Notes under the pieces: model-generated | Databases searched by the model: none | What the model was told of the DNA's origin: nothing | Seen by the model: only the letters and a program-made list of their open reading frames with translations | Part shown: positions 1 through 7,980 of the stretch, one piece after another | How positions within the stretch are numbered: position 1 is the stretch's first letter | Layout of the letters: the number at the start of each line of letters is the position of its first letter | Program-made: the position numbers and the translations under genes | NCBI GenBank assembly: GCA_903902915.1 | Contig: CAIUWR010000032.1 | Coordinates: 62,001-126,000 of the forward strand | From: an uncultured Hyphomicrobiales bacterium | Lineage (GTDB): Bacteria; Pseudomonadota; Alphaproteobacteria; Rhizobiales; Beijerinckiaceae | Direction of reading: 5' to 3' | Length of the DNA: 64,000 bases

Positions 1-1380
1 ACCCTCATCCTCGAGCCGACCCGCGAACTCGCCGCACAGGTCGAGGAAAGCTTCCTGAAATATGGCGCCCATACGCGCCTCAACGTGGCGCTGCTCATCG
101 GAGGCGTTTCATTCTCCGATCAGGAGGCCAAGATCATGCGCGGCGCCGACGTGCTGATCGCCACCCCCGGCCGCATGCTCGACTTCTTCGAGCGCGGCAA
201 GCTGCTGCTGCAGGGCATCGAGATCCTCGTCATCGACGAGGCGGACCGCATGCTCGACATGGGCTTCATTCCCGACATCGAGAAGATCTGCAAGCTCGTG
301 CCCTTCACGCGCCAGACCCTGTTCTTCTCCGCCACCATGCCGCCGGAGATCACCCGCCTCACCGAGGCCTTCCTGCACAATCCTGTGCGTGTGGAAGTGG
401 CCCGCGCCGCCTCCACCGCGCTGACCATCACCCAGGGCCTCGTGGCCTCGGCTGGCGGCGGCGCCAAGCGCGAGACCCTGCGTCGCCTCATTCGCGGCGC
501 CGACAATTTCAAGAACGCCATCATCTTCTGCAATCGCAAGCGCGATGTGGCGATCCTGCACAAATCCCTGACCTCGCATGGCTTCAGCGCCGGCGCGCTG
601 CATGGCGACATGGATCAATCGGCGCGCATGGCCTCGCTCGACGCCTTCAAGACCGGCGACGTCGCCCTGCTCGTCTGCTCCGACGTCGCGGCGCGCGGCC
701 TCGATATTCCAGACGTGAGCCATGTCTTCAACTTCGACGTGCCCACCCATGCGGAGGATTATGTCCACCGCATCGGCCGCACGGGCCGCGCGGGCCGCTC
801 CGGCACCGCCCTGACCATCGTGACCCGCGAGGACACGAAATATATCGACGGGATCCAGAAGCTCACCACCGAGAAGATCAACTGGATGGGCGGCACGCTC
901 GACGACGTGGTCGAGACCGAAGGCCATAGCGACGAGCGCCGCAGCCGCCGCCGCAACGACAGCTCCCGCAGTGGGCGCCCCGAGCGCAGCAGCTCGGATC
1001 GCGGCCGCAACCGTCAGCCCGAGTCGACTGCACGAGCCGAGCGCTTCGCCCGCGCAGAGCAGCCCGCCCAGCAGGCGAGCGACGAGCAGCCGCATGAGGT
1101 GCGCGAGCCGCGCGCGCCCAGAGCGCCTCGCGAGGATCGGCCCGCCCGCACGCCGCGCCCTGCGCGCGCCGAGCACGTCGAGCAGCCCCGTCAGGAGCAG
1201 CCCCGCTTCGAACAGCCCCGCGCCGCGCAGGCTCAGCCCACCGGCGACCGCCGCCGCCCCGACCGTCGCCGCAATGACGACGATGACGCGCCGGTTGTGG
1301 GCCTTGGCGATCACATCCCCTCGTTCCTGCTGCGCCCCGTGCGCCTGAAGCCTGCGAAGGTTGCGGCGGTCGAAGACTGA
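1..1380 (+). CDS. rhlE: DEAD-box ATP-dependent RNA helicase, RhlE type (5' end outside window)
   Basis: The frame is open from base 1, so the start codon and motifs Q and I lie upstream of the window; 459 residues are visible. In order they show motif Ia PTRELA (visible residues 6-11), TPGRMLD (Ib), DEAD (about 79-82), SAT (about 110), the helicase C domain with IIFCNRK, ARGLDIPDV and HRIGRTGRAG (about 256-265), then a long low-complexity tail rich in Arg, Pro and Glu. This is a superfamily 2 RNA helicase; tails of this kind bind RNA and are usual in alphaproteobacterial RhlE proteins working in ribosome assembly or cold-adapted RNA turnover. A 92-bp gap separates it from the next gene. The family is certain; RhlE rather than another DEAD-box paralogue is inferred from core and tail style. 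Confidence 0.9.
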   Translation, partial: TLILEPTRELAAQVEESFLKYGAHTRLNVALLIGGVSFSDQEAKIMRGADVLIATPGRMLDFFERGKLLLQGIEILVIDEADRMLDMGFIPDIEKICKLVPFTRQTLFFSATMPPEITRLTEAFLHNPVRVEVARAASTALTITQGLVASAGGGAKRETLRRLIRGADNFKNAIIFCNRKRDVAILHKSLTSHGFSAGALHGDMDQSARMASLDAFKTGDVALLVCSDVAARGLDIPDVSHVFNFDVPTHAEDYVHRIGRTGRAGRSGTALTIVTREDTKYIDGIQKLTTEKINWMGGTLDDVVETEGHSDERRSRRRNDSSRSGRPERSSSDRGRNRQPESTARAERFARAEQPAQQASDEQPHEVREPRAPRAPREDRPARTPRPARAEHVEQPRQEQPRFEQPRAAQAQPTGDRRRPDRRRNDDDDAPVVGLGDHIPSFLLRPVRLKPAKVAAVED

Positions 1381-1472
1381 GAGGCTCCGGCTTTTCCATC
1401 CTTCAGCTTCTGACCAGGATGCGCTAGTCTTCCTCCCGAACACGCCGCAAAGGCGTGACGGGAGGAGACATC

Positions 1473-2510
1473 GTGCGCCATCACCCCATTCGTATGATCG
1501 TTGCGGCCTGTTTTGGCCTACTGTCCTGCGCCGCCGTCGAGGCCGCTGACAAAGTCAACGTCGCCGTTCTGAACGCGGCTGGCGACGTTGGACTCTTCAT
1601 CGCCCAGGAGCGCGGCTATTTCCGCGACGAGGGCCTCGAGGTCACGCTCACCCATATCGACGCCGCCGCGAAAATGATCCCCTTGCTTGGCACGGGCGAT
1701 CTGGACGTTGGCGGCGGCGCCACGACCGCCGGACTTTACAATGCGGCGGACCGCAAGATTGATGTGCGGGTCGTAGCGTCGCGCGCGCGCACCGCGCCGG
1801 GCTATGGCTATCAGGCATTGGTGATCCGCAAGGATCTTGTCGATAGCGGCAAGTACAAGGGGTATGGCGACCTCAAGGGGCTGAAGTTCGCTTTCGCCTC
1901 GCCCGGATCGACGCCCATCTCGTCCCTGAACGAAGCGCTGAAAAAAGCCGATCTGAAATTATCCGACATGACGCTGATCAATCTGAGCTTCGCCGCCCAG
2001 GTCGCGGCGCTGCAAAACGGCGCCATCGACGGCACGATCATCATCGAGCCCTATTTGAGCCAGTTGGTGGGACAAGGAACGGCTGTCAACGTCACCCCGA
2101 CGGAGGCCTATTACCCGTCCGCCGAGGTCTCGCTGCTGCTCTATGGCGACAAGTTCATCAAGGAGCGCCCGCTCGTCGCCACCCGTTTCATGAAGGCCTT
2201 CCTGCGCGGGGCGCGCGACCTCAAGGACGCCATTGATCACGGTCGCTGGAAAAGCGGGCCGGTCGCCGACGACGTGATCCGCATTTTCGCGACCGCCGTG
2301 AACATTCCCGAACCGGTGATCCGGGGCATGACGCCGCAATTCGCCGATGCCGATGGAGACGTCAACGTCGAGAGCCTGCGCATGGACCTCGCCTTCTTCA
2401 AGGAAAGCGGCGATGTGACCAGCCAGACCATTACAGCCGACAAGATCGTCGATCTCAGTTTCGCCAGAGCGGCCGCGAAGGAGTTGGGGCCTTACAAGCC
2501 GGCGAATTAG
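1473..2510 (+). CDS. ABC transporter substrate-binding protein, NMT1/THI5-like (SsuA/TauA superfamily)
   Basis: A periplasmic binding protein of 345 residues. The GTG at 1473 is chosen over an in-frame GTG at 1455 because a GGGAGGAG ribosome site sits just before it and it opens directly into a signal peptide (residues 1-25; a Cys at 19 could make it a lipoprotein). The mature protein starts with a beta strand and then GLFIAQERGYFRDEGL, the hallmark of the NMT1/SsuA/TauA family, followed by a GDLDVGGGA segment. Related receptors feed ABC importers for pyrimidine precursors, sulfonates, nitrate or aromatic acids. No permease or ATPase lies next to it, so the ligand is unknown. The Bug receptor and FAH hydrolase downstream run on the same strand and could form a loose catabolic cluster. 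Confidence 0.85.
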   Translation: MRHHPIRMIVAACFGLLSCAAVEAADKVNVAVLNAAGDVGLFIAQERGYFRDEGLEVTLTHIDAAAKMIPLLGTGDLDVGGGATTAGLYNAADRKIDVRVVASRARTAPGYGYQALVIRKDLVDSGKYKGYGDLKGLKFAFASPGSTPISSLNEALKKADLKLSDMTLINLSFAAQVAALQNGAIDGTIIIEPYLSQLVGQGTAVNVTPTEAYYPSAEVSLLLYGDKFIKERPLVATRFMKAFLRGARDLKDAIDHGRWKSGPVADDVIRIFATAVNIPEPVIRGMTPQFADADGDVNVESLRMDLAFFKESGDVTSQTITADKIVDLSFARAAAKELGPYKPAN

Positions 2511-2620
2511 GCTTCGTCCGCCCCCGGACTGGACAGACGCCCGCGATTGCGCATGATTGGGAGGCTGATCATGTCCGCGACGCGGGCTGCATAACAAGAA
2601 GGTCGGCGCCGGGAGGATAT

Positions 2621-3640
2621 ATGCGCGCTGGTCTTTTCAGCTTCGCCCTGATTTTGGCGTCTTTCACAGCAAACGCCGCGAGGGCTGACCCGGTGGAGGA
2701 TTTCTATCGCGGCAAGACCCTGTCCCTCGTGGTGAGTTCGGCGACCGGCGGCGCCTATGACTTGCTCTCCCGCATCGTCGCCAGACATATGGGCAAGCAT
2801 GTGCCGGGCGCGCCCAACATCGTTGTGCGCAACATGCCGGGCGCTGGCGGCGTCGTCGCCGTCAACCACCTCTACAATGTCGCCTCACGCGACGGGCTGA
2901 CGTTCGGCCAATTGCAAAACACCCTCCCCTTCGAGCCGCTGCTCGGCAACAAGGAGGCGATCTATGACTCGAGCAAGTTCAACTGGCTCGGATCGCCCAG
3001 CATCGAGACCGGCATCATGGTGGTGTGGAACAAAACCCCCGTGTCCACCATCGCCGACGTCCAGCAGCGCGAAATCTCCATTGGCGCGCCCGGCCGGAAT
3101 TCGACGCCCACCTTTTATGCGCGCCTTCTCGCCCAGACGCTCGGCGTGAAGCTGCACATCGTCTTGGGCTATCCGGGCCAGAATGAAATCTTTCTGGCCA
3201 TGGAACGCGGCGAAGTGGACGGTTTTCTGACGTTTTACTCGTCCGTCCTGTCCACGCGCCCGAACTGGCTCGCGGACAAGACCGTGAAGGTCATCGTCCA
3301 ATATGGCCCCGAAGCGGAACCAGCCTTGAAGGGCGTCCCCTTCGCGGCCGATCTTGTGAAGGATCCCGAAAATCTCAGACTGCTACGCGCCGCCGCCGCG
3401 CCGCTGGCGCTGGGACGTCCTTTCGCCGCGCCCCCGGAGACGCCGAAGGAGCGCGTCGCGGCGCTGCGCAGCGCGCTCGCCGCCACGTTTTCTGATACGG
3501 AGTTTCTGGACGAGATGCGGCAACAAAACCTGCCGGTGAATTCGCCTCGCACTGGCGAACAGCTTCAGACGACGATTGACGAAGTCTGGCGCATGCCGCC
3601 GGAGACCCGGGACAGTTTGAGAAAACTCAGCGGCATGTGA
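2621..3640 (+). CDS. Tripartite tricarboxylate transporter (Bug/TctC-family) substrate-binding protein, FYRGK subtype
   Basis: A periplasmic receptor of 339 residues. GGGAGG lies six bases before the ATG, and a Sec signal peptide ends near ANAARA (about residue 22). The mature N-terminus DPVEDFYRGKTLSL, then TGGAYDLLSRIVARH, VPGAPNIVVRNMPGAGG and SRDG follow the Bug fold, with the GAGG loop that contacts the ligand carboxylate. Bug receptors normally deliver carboxylates to TctA/TctB membrane proteins; neither is encoded nearby. Three more receptors of this window (25778, 38500 and 45377) share the same mature start. It lies 110 bp after the NMT1-like receptor and 97 bp before an FAH hydrolase. 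Family sure, ligand unknown. Confidence 0.88.
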   Translation: MRAGLFSFALILASFTANAARADPVEDFYRGKTLSLVVSSATGGAYDLLSRIVARHMGKHVPGAPNIVVRNMPGAGGVVAVNHLYNVASRDGLTFGQLQNTLPFEPLLGNKEAIYDSSKFNWLGSPSIETGIMVVWNKTPVSTIADVQQREISIGAPGRNSTPTFYARLLAQTLGVKLHIVLGYPGQNEIFLAMERGEVDGFLTFYSSVLSTRPNWLADKTVKVIVQYGPEAEPALKGVPFAADLVKDPENLRLLRAAAAPLALGRPFAAPPETPKERVAALRSALAATFSDTEFLDEMRQQNLPVNSPRTGEQLQTTIDEVWRMPPETRDSLRKLSGM

Positions 3641-3737
3641 CGCGGACAGTCACGCGCGGCCAATATCTTCTTGCGGGCGCGCCGCTGCATCGCATAGGAC
3701 TTTCATCAAAGACAGCAAGGCGCTTAGGGGGATCACA

Positions 3738-4595
3738 ATGAAGCTGGTACGTTATGGCAAGCCGGGCAAGGAGAAGCCGGGCCTCATCGACATGGATGGA
3801 CGCATCCGCGATTTGAGCGAAGTCGTCGGCGACATTGGCGGCGAGACGCTCTCGCCAAAGTCGCTCCGCAAGATCGCGCGTCAGCGCCCGGGCAATCTGC
3901 CGCTGGTGCGCGGCAAGCCGCGTCTGGGATCCTGCGTGTCGCGGCCCGGCAATTTCATCGCCATCGGCCTCAATTACGCCGACCACGCCGCAGAGGCTGG
4001 CGCCCAAATTCCCGCCGAGCCCATCGTTTTCATGAAGGCGACGAACTGCGTCGTCGGCCCCAACGACGACATCGTGATCCCCAAGGGATCGACGAAGACC
4101 GACTGGGAAGTCGAACTCGCCATCGTCATCGGCACGGGCGGAACCCATATCGCGGAAAAGAACGCGCTAGAGCATGTGGCGGGCTTCTGCATCTGCAACG
4201 ACGTGTCCGAGCGCGAATATCAGATCGAGCGCGCGGGCGGCCAATGGGACAAGGGCAAGGGCTGCCCCACCTTCGGACCCCTCGGCCCCTGGCTGGTGAC
4301 GCCCGACGAAATCGCCAATGTGCAGAAGCTGGACCTCTGGCTCGACGTGAATGGCGCGCGCCAGCAAACCGGCAACACAGCCACGATGATATTCGGCGTG
4401 AAGCATCTCGTGTCCTATGTGTCGCGCTTCATGCAGTTGGAGCCCGGCGACGTGATCACCACCGGCACCCCGCCCGGCGTGGCGCTGGGCCGCAAGCCCC
4501 CGAACTACTTGCGCGCGGGCGACACGATCTCCTGCGGCATCGACGGCCTTGGTACGCAGGCCAGCCGCGTGGTGGCGTGGAAGAAAGACGTTTGA
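3738..4595 (+). CDS. Fumarylacetoacetate hydrolase (FAH) family protein
   Basis: An enzyme of 285 residues with a short N-terminal domain and a C-terminal FAH barrel. The metal-binding acidic residues are present: the two Glu of DWEVELAIVIG and the Asp of CNDVSERE; the family signature TGTPPGVALG is near the C-terminus. Members cleave or hydrate beta-diketo and 2-keto acids (fumarylpyruvate, 2-hydroxyhepta-dienedioate, ureidoglycolate-type substrates), usually as dimers with Mg2+. AGGGGG precedes the ATG. It follows two solute receptors on the same strand, consistent with catabolism of an imported carboxylate or aromatic ring-cleavage product, which is inference. A hairpin at 4609-4658 ends the transcript. 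The substrate cannot be told from sequence. Confidence 0.85.
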   Translation: MKLVRYGKPGKEKPGLIDMDGRIRDLSEVVGDIGGETLSPKSLRKIARQRPGNLPLVRGKPRLGSCVSRPGNFIAIGLNYADHAAEAGAQIPAEPIVFMKATNCVVGPNDDIVIPKGSTKTDWEVELAIVIGTGGTHIAEKNALEHVAGFCICNDVSEREYQIERAGGQWDKGKGCPTFGPLGPWLVTPDEIANVQKLDLWLDVNGARQQTGNTATMIFGVKHLVSYVSRFMQLEPGDVITTGTPPGVALGRKPPNYLRAGDTISCGIDGLGTQASRVVAWKKDV

Positions 4596-4608
4596 GGCGG
4601 TAGGCATC

Positions 4609-4658
4609 AGGCAGTCGGCAGTAGAATCCCTACGCCGACTGCCGACTGCCGACTGCCT
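4609..4658. terminator. Bidirectional hairpin terminator built from heptamer repeats
   Basis: AGGCAGTCGGCAGT (4609-4622) is perfectly complementary to ACTGCCGACTGCCT (4645-4658). The right arm holds three tandem copies of GCCGACT (4634-4654). It lies between the convergent FAH and argC genes, and its last bases overlap the argC stop codon (4657-4659). There is no long T run on either side. Confidence 0.6.
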
Positions 4659-5565
4659 AAATCCCAAGCATCAGCTCCAGATTCTGCACCGCCGCGCCAG
4701 ACGCGCCTTTGCCCAGATTGTCGAGGCGGGCCACCAGCACCATGTGGCCGTAGGTCTCGTTGGCGAGAACAAACAGCTCCATGTCATTGGTGTCGTTCAA
4801 AGCCTGCGGCTCCAGCTTGCCCGAGGCGGGCGCCCCCGCGACACGCACATGGCGCACGCCCTCGTAATGGGCCCGCAGCGCCGCTTCGAAATCCGCCGCC
4901 TTTGCGCCTTTCAGCATATCCATATGCAACGGAATGCTCACCAGCATGCCCTGCCGGAAATCCGCCACTGACGGCACGAAGATCGCGCGGCGGGTCAGGC
5001 GGCCATAGGTGAGAATTTCAGGTATATGCTTGTGTGCGAGGCTCAGCGCGTAAAGTTCGAAATCGGGCGCATTGCGCGCCTCATAGGCCTCGATCATCGC
5101 CTTGCCGCCGCCCGAATAGCCGGAGACTGCGTTGATCGTGATCGGGAAATCCTGCGGGATCAGGCCAGCGTCAGTGAGGGGGCGCAGCAGCGCGATGGCC
5201 CCCGTGGCGTAGCAACCGGGATTGGCGACATATTTTGCCGCCGCGATGGCGTCCGCCTGCCCTTTGGCGAGTTCCGCAAAGCCATAGGTCCAGCCAGCCG
5301 CGATCCGGTGCGCGGTGGAGGCGTCGAGCAGACGCGGGCCGTCAGCGCCAAGCCCCGCCACCATGGCCGCCGTCTCCATCGCCGCGTCATCGGGCAGGCA
5401 GAGCACCGCCACATCCACCTGCGCCAGCAACGCGCGCTTGGCCTGCGGATCCTTGCGCTTGTCGGGATCTATGCTCACCATCTCGATGGCGGGCATGGCG
5501 GCGAGCCTATCGCGGATGCCAAGGCCCGTCGTGCCCGCCTCGCCGTCTATGAACACCTTCGCCAT
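4657..5565 (-). CDS. argC: N-acetyl-gamma-glutamyl-phosphate reductase (short type 2)
   Basis: Catalyses the NADPH-dependent reduction of N-acetylglutamyl phosphate to the semialdehyde, the third step of arginine synthesis, in the cytoplasm. The ATG at 5565 follows AAGGAG and gives [20 protein letters not shown]; the open frame runs upstream to 5604 but those codons have no ribosome site. At 302 residues it is the short form found in many alphaproteobacteria. The NADP-binding loop is GEAGTTG (8-14), the catalytic Cys is C118 in ANPGCYATG, and a histidine-containing HKHIPE segment follows. It lies 59 bp downstream of agmatinase on the same strand, so arginine synthesis and agmatine use may share a transcript. 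Confidence 0.95.
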   Translation of the reverse strand: MAKVFIDGEAGTTGLGIRDRLAAMPAIEMVSIDPDKRKDPQAKRALLAQVDVAVLCLPDDAAMETAAMVAGLGADGPRLLDASTAHRIAAGWTYGFAELAKGQADAIAAAKYVANPGCYATGAIALLRPLTDAGLIPQDFPITINAVSGYSGGGKAMIEAYEARNAPDFELYALSLAHKHIPEILTYGRLTRRAIFVPSVADFRQGMLVSIPLHMDMLKGAKAADFEAALRAHYEGVRHVRVAGAPASGKLEPQALNDTNDMELFVLANETYGHMVLVARLDNLGKGASGAAVQNLELMLGI

Positions 5566-5624
5566 CGTCCTGCTCCTTATGAGAGCGCTTCGATGGCGCG
5601 CCACGCGACGCCTGTCAACAAGCC

Positions 5625-6578
5625 TCAGCCGCTCCGTTGCGTCATCTTCGCCGCCAGCGCCTGCAAATAGCGTTGCGCCACGCTCGCCGCCGCTATGGCG
5701 GTGATCTCGCCATGGTCATAGGCGGGGCACACTTCCATCACGTCCATGCCCCGCCAATCCAGTTCGCGGCAGTCCCAGATGGCGCCAAGCGCCTGTGCGG
5801 AGGTGAGCCCGCCCGCCACGGGGGTGCCGGTGCCGGGCGCGAAAGCGGGGTCAAGCGCGTCGATGTCGAAAGTCAGATAGGCGGGCCCCGGCCCCACCCG
5901 CGCCTTGATGCGCGCCGCCATGCCGCCTGCGCCCAAAGCATGGCAGGCGTCCGCGTCCAGAATGTCGATTCCATAATCCTGCGGGGCCACGGTGCGCACG
6001 CCGATCTGGATGGAGCGGGCGACGTCGATCAACCCCTCGCGCACCGCGCGGGTGACGAAGGTGCCGTGCGAGATTTTCGTCCCGTCGTCATCCCATGTGT
6101 CCTGGTGGGCGTCGAACTGCACCAGCGCCAACGGCCCATGGACGTCCGCATGGGCGCGCAACAAAGGCAGGGTCACGAAATGATCGCCGCCCAGGGTGAT
6201 GAGATGCGCCCCCGCGCGCACGATCTGCCGGGCCTGTTCCTCGATTTCGCCGGGGGCGTGAAAAAGGCGCTCATATTCGAAGAAGCAGTCCCCGGCGTCG
6301 ATGACTTTGACCTTTTCGAATGGGTCGCGACGGGAGGGATATTGCGGATCGCCATCGAAGATCATCGACGCCCGGCGGATGGCGGCGGGGCCAAAGCGCG
6401 CGCCCGGTCGGTTTGAGGTGGCGCAATCGAAGGCCACGCCCCAGACCACCACATCCGCCGCGCCAATGTCTTTGCTGAACCGCCGCCGCATGAAAGATTG
6501 CGCGCCCGCAAAAGTCGGCTCATGGGAGCCGCCCGTGAGCGGTCCGGCGAGGGCGTTGTCGATGGGGGTCTGGTTCAT
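5625..6578 (-). CDS. speB: Agmatinase / ureohydrolase family protein
   Basis: A binuclear manganese hydrolase of 317 residues, likely splitting agmatine into putrescine and urea. The arginase-fold metal ligands are visible in order: GGDHFVTLP (His), [10 protein letters not shown] (Asp, His, Asp) and [17 protein letters not shown] (two Asp). Start at 6578: GATAAGG precedes [13 protein letters not shown]; the longer open frame to 6743 would overlap the divergent cupin gene. Relatives act on guanidinobutyrate, guanidinopropionate or formiminoglutamate and are hard to separate by sequence, so agmatine is the best guess only. Divergent from the bicupin gene with 130 bp between starts, which should hold both promoters. 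Confidence 0.88.
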   Translation of the reverse strand: MNQTPIDNALAGPLTGGSHEPTFAGAQSFMRRRFSKDIGAADVVVWGVAFDCATSNRPGARFGPAAIRRASMIFDGDPQYPSRRDPFEKVKVIDAGDCFFEYERLFHAPGEIEEQARQIVRAGAHLITLGGDHFVTLPLLRAHADVHGPLALVQFDAHQDTWDDDGTKISHGTFVTRAVREGLIDVARSIQIGVRTVAPQDYGIDILDADACHALGAGGMAARIKARVGPGPAYLTFDIDALDPAFAPGTGTPVAGGLTSAQALGAIWDCRELDWRGMDVMEVCPAYDHGEITAIAAASVAQRYLQALAAKMTQRSG

Positions 6579-6708
6579 CGGCCTTATCTCGTCACGGCGC
6601 AGCCAGACTTCAACCTTGGCCAAGGCGACAACCGCATGACAGGCGGGCTGGCGCAGACTAGAGTGCATCCGAACAGGCGGAATCGCCGCCCCTCCCATTG
6701 GAGCCAAA

Positions 6709-7908
6709 ATGACCGAGGAAACGCCCTTCAACGCTGAATCCATCGCCGGAAAATTCCTGCTCGATCCCTATCTGGAATGGGCGAATGGCGAAGGCGTGCC
6801 CGTGCATCTGGATTTCGGCCACGATCTGCTCGCCTTGGAGACCGCCCCCTGGGACCGCTACGGCGCGCGCGGCTGCTTCGCCCATACCCATGGCCGGGGC
6901 GACTTCATGGCCAATTATGTGATCGAGGTGGATCCGGCCGCCAAGACACGCCCCGTGAAACATCTCTACGAGGCCTTCTTCTATGTGCTGGAAGGCTATG
7001 GCTCGACGATGGTCTGGCTGCCCAATGGGGAGAAACGCTCCTTCGAATGGGGGCCGAAGGCGCTTTTCGCGGTGCCGCTGAACTGCCTCTACCAGATCTT
7101 CAACCATTCAGGCCGGGATCGGGTGCGCCTGTCCTGCACCAATGACGCGCCATTGACGCTCAACCTCTATCACAACGTCGATTTCGTCTTCGACAACCCT
7201 TTCAGCTTTCCCGAGCGCGCGGGGCTGGCCAAGCATTACGAGGGCGAGGGCGAGCATACGCCGGTGCATCGCGGCATGAATATCGCCACGCTGAATGTCT
7301 GGGAGACGAATTTCGTCCACGATCTCACCAGCTTCAAGCTCTATGAGCTGAACGAGCGCGGCAAGGGCTCGAAAAACGTCTCTTTCGTGCTGGCGGATGG
7401 GACCATGCATTCGCACACGTCGGAAATTCCGGCGGGCCGCTACAAGAAGGCGCATCGCCATGCGGCGGGCACCCATGTGCATGCAGTGGACGGCACGGGC
7501 TATACGCTGCTCTGGCATGAGGGCGACAGCGAGTTCAAGGAACTGCCGTGGCGCCATGGCGTGATGTACACGCCGCCCTTCTGGATGTTCCACCAGCACT
7601 TCAACACCTGCGAGACGCCCGCGCGCTACCTCGCGTGCAGCCTCGGCAGCCGCCGCTATCCCTTCATCGCGCTGCGTCGGCGCAGCGCCGAAGGCGGCGG
7701 CTCGATTTCGATCCAGCAGGGCGGACGGCAAATCGAATATGAGGATCAGGATCCGCGCATCCATCGCAAATGGCTGGAGGCGATCAAGGAGACCGGCGTC
7801 CCCTCCCAGATGGGCGACCTGTTCAACGAGCCTGCGATCATGGCGCTTGATCAGACGAAACTGACCGGCGTCATCAGCACGCCGCGCTCCACCGGCCCGG
7901 CGATCTGA
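6709..7908 (+). CDS. Bicupin domain protein (gentisate dioxygenase-like fold)
   Basis: A 399-residue protein with two cupin barrels. The first has the HLYEAFFYVLEGYGSTMVW motif, the second HRHAAGTHVHAVDGTGYTLLW; both His/Glu sets could bind Fe2+ or another metal. No signal peptide, so cytoplasmic. The length and layout resemble gentisate/1-hydroxy-2-naphthoate dioxygenases, but I see too little to claim ring cleavage; related proteins are often labelled only as cupin domain proteins. It is divergent from agmatinase and convergent with the glucan biosynthesis gene. The hairpins at 7920-7972 end it. Function unknown; a metal-dependent oxygenase or isomerase is a reasonable expectation. Confidence 0.75.
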   Translation: MTEETPFNAESIAGKFLLDPYLEWANGEGVPVHLDFGHDLLALETAPWDRYGARGCFAHTHGRGDFMANYVIEVDPAAKTRPVKHLYEAFFYVLEGYGSTMVWLPNGEKRSFEWGPKALFAVPLNCLYQIFNHSGRDRVRLSCTNDAPLTLNLYHNVDFVFDNPFSFPERAGLAKHYEGEGEHTPVHRGMNIATLNVWETNFVHDLTSFKLYELNERGKGSKNVSFVLADGTMHSHTSEIPAGRYKKAHRHAAGTHVHAVDGTGYTLLWHEGDSEFKELPWRHGVMYTPPFWMFHQHFNTCETPARYLACSLGSRRYPFIALRRRSAEGGGSISIQQGGRQIEYEDQDPRIHRKWLEAIKETGVPSQMGDLFNEPAIMALDQTKLTGVISTPRSTGPAI

Positions 7909-7919
7909 AACGCCGCCGA

Positions 7920-7972
7920 GCGCCGACGTCCTCGTCGGCGCCATTCCTCGGGAAGGGCGGCGTTTGGCCGCC
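7920..7972. terminator. Two hairpins between convergent genes
   Basis: GCGCCGACG (7920-7928) pairs perfectly with CGTCGGCGC (7933-7941) around a TCCT loop. A second hairpin, GGCGGC/GCCGCC (7956-7961 / 7967-7972), follows at once inside a longer imperfect stem. The position between the bicupin gene and the convergent glucan biosynthesis gene suits a bidirectional terminator. Confidence 0.6.
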
Positions 7973-7980
7973 GTCCCGGG

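Noticed and set aside
109-1443. A 444-codon minus-strand open frame across the helicase gene
   Set aside because: It is the antisense shadow of a GC-rich gene with its own complete set of DEAD-box motifs; its composition is Ala/Gly/Arg-rich with no domain or ribosome site.
4634-4654. Three GCCGACT units as a CRISPR or microsatellite array
   Set aside because: Repeats are seven bases without spacers and form one arm of a hairpin between convergent genes; terminator explains them.
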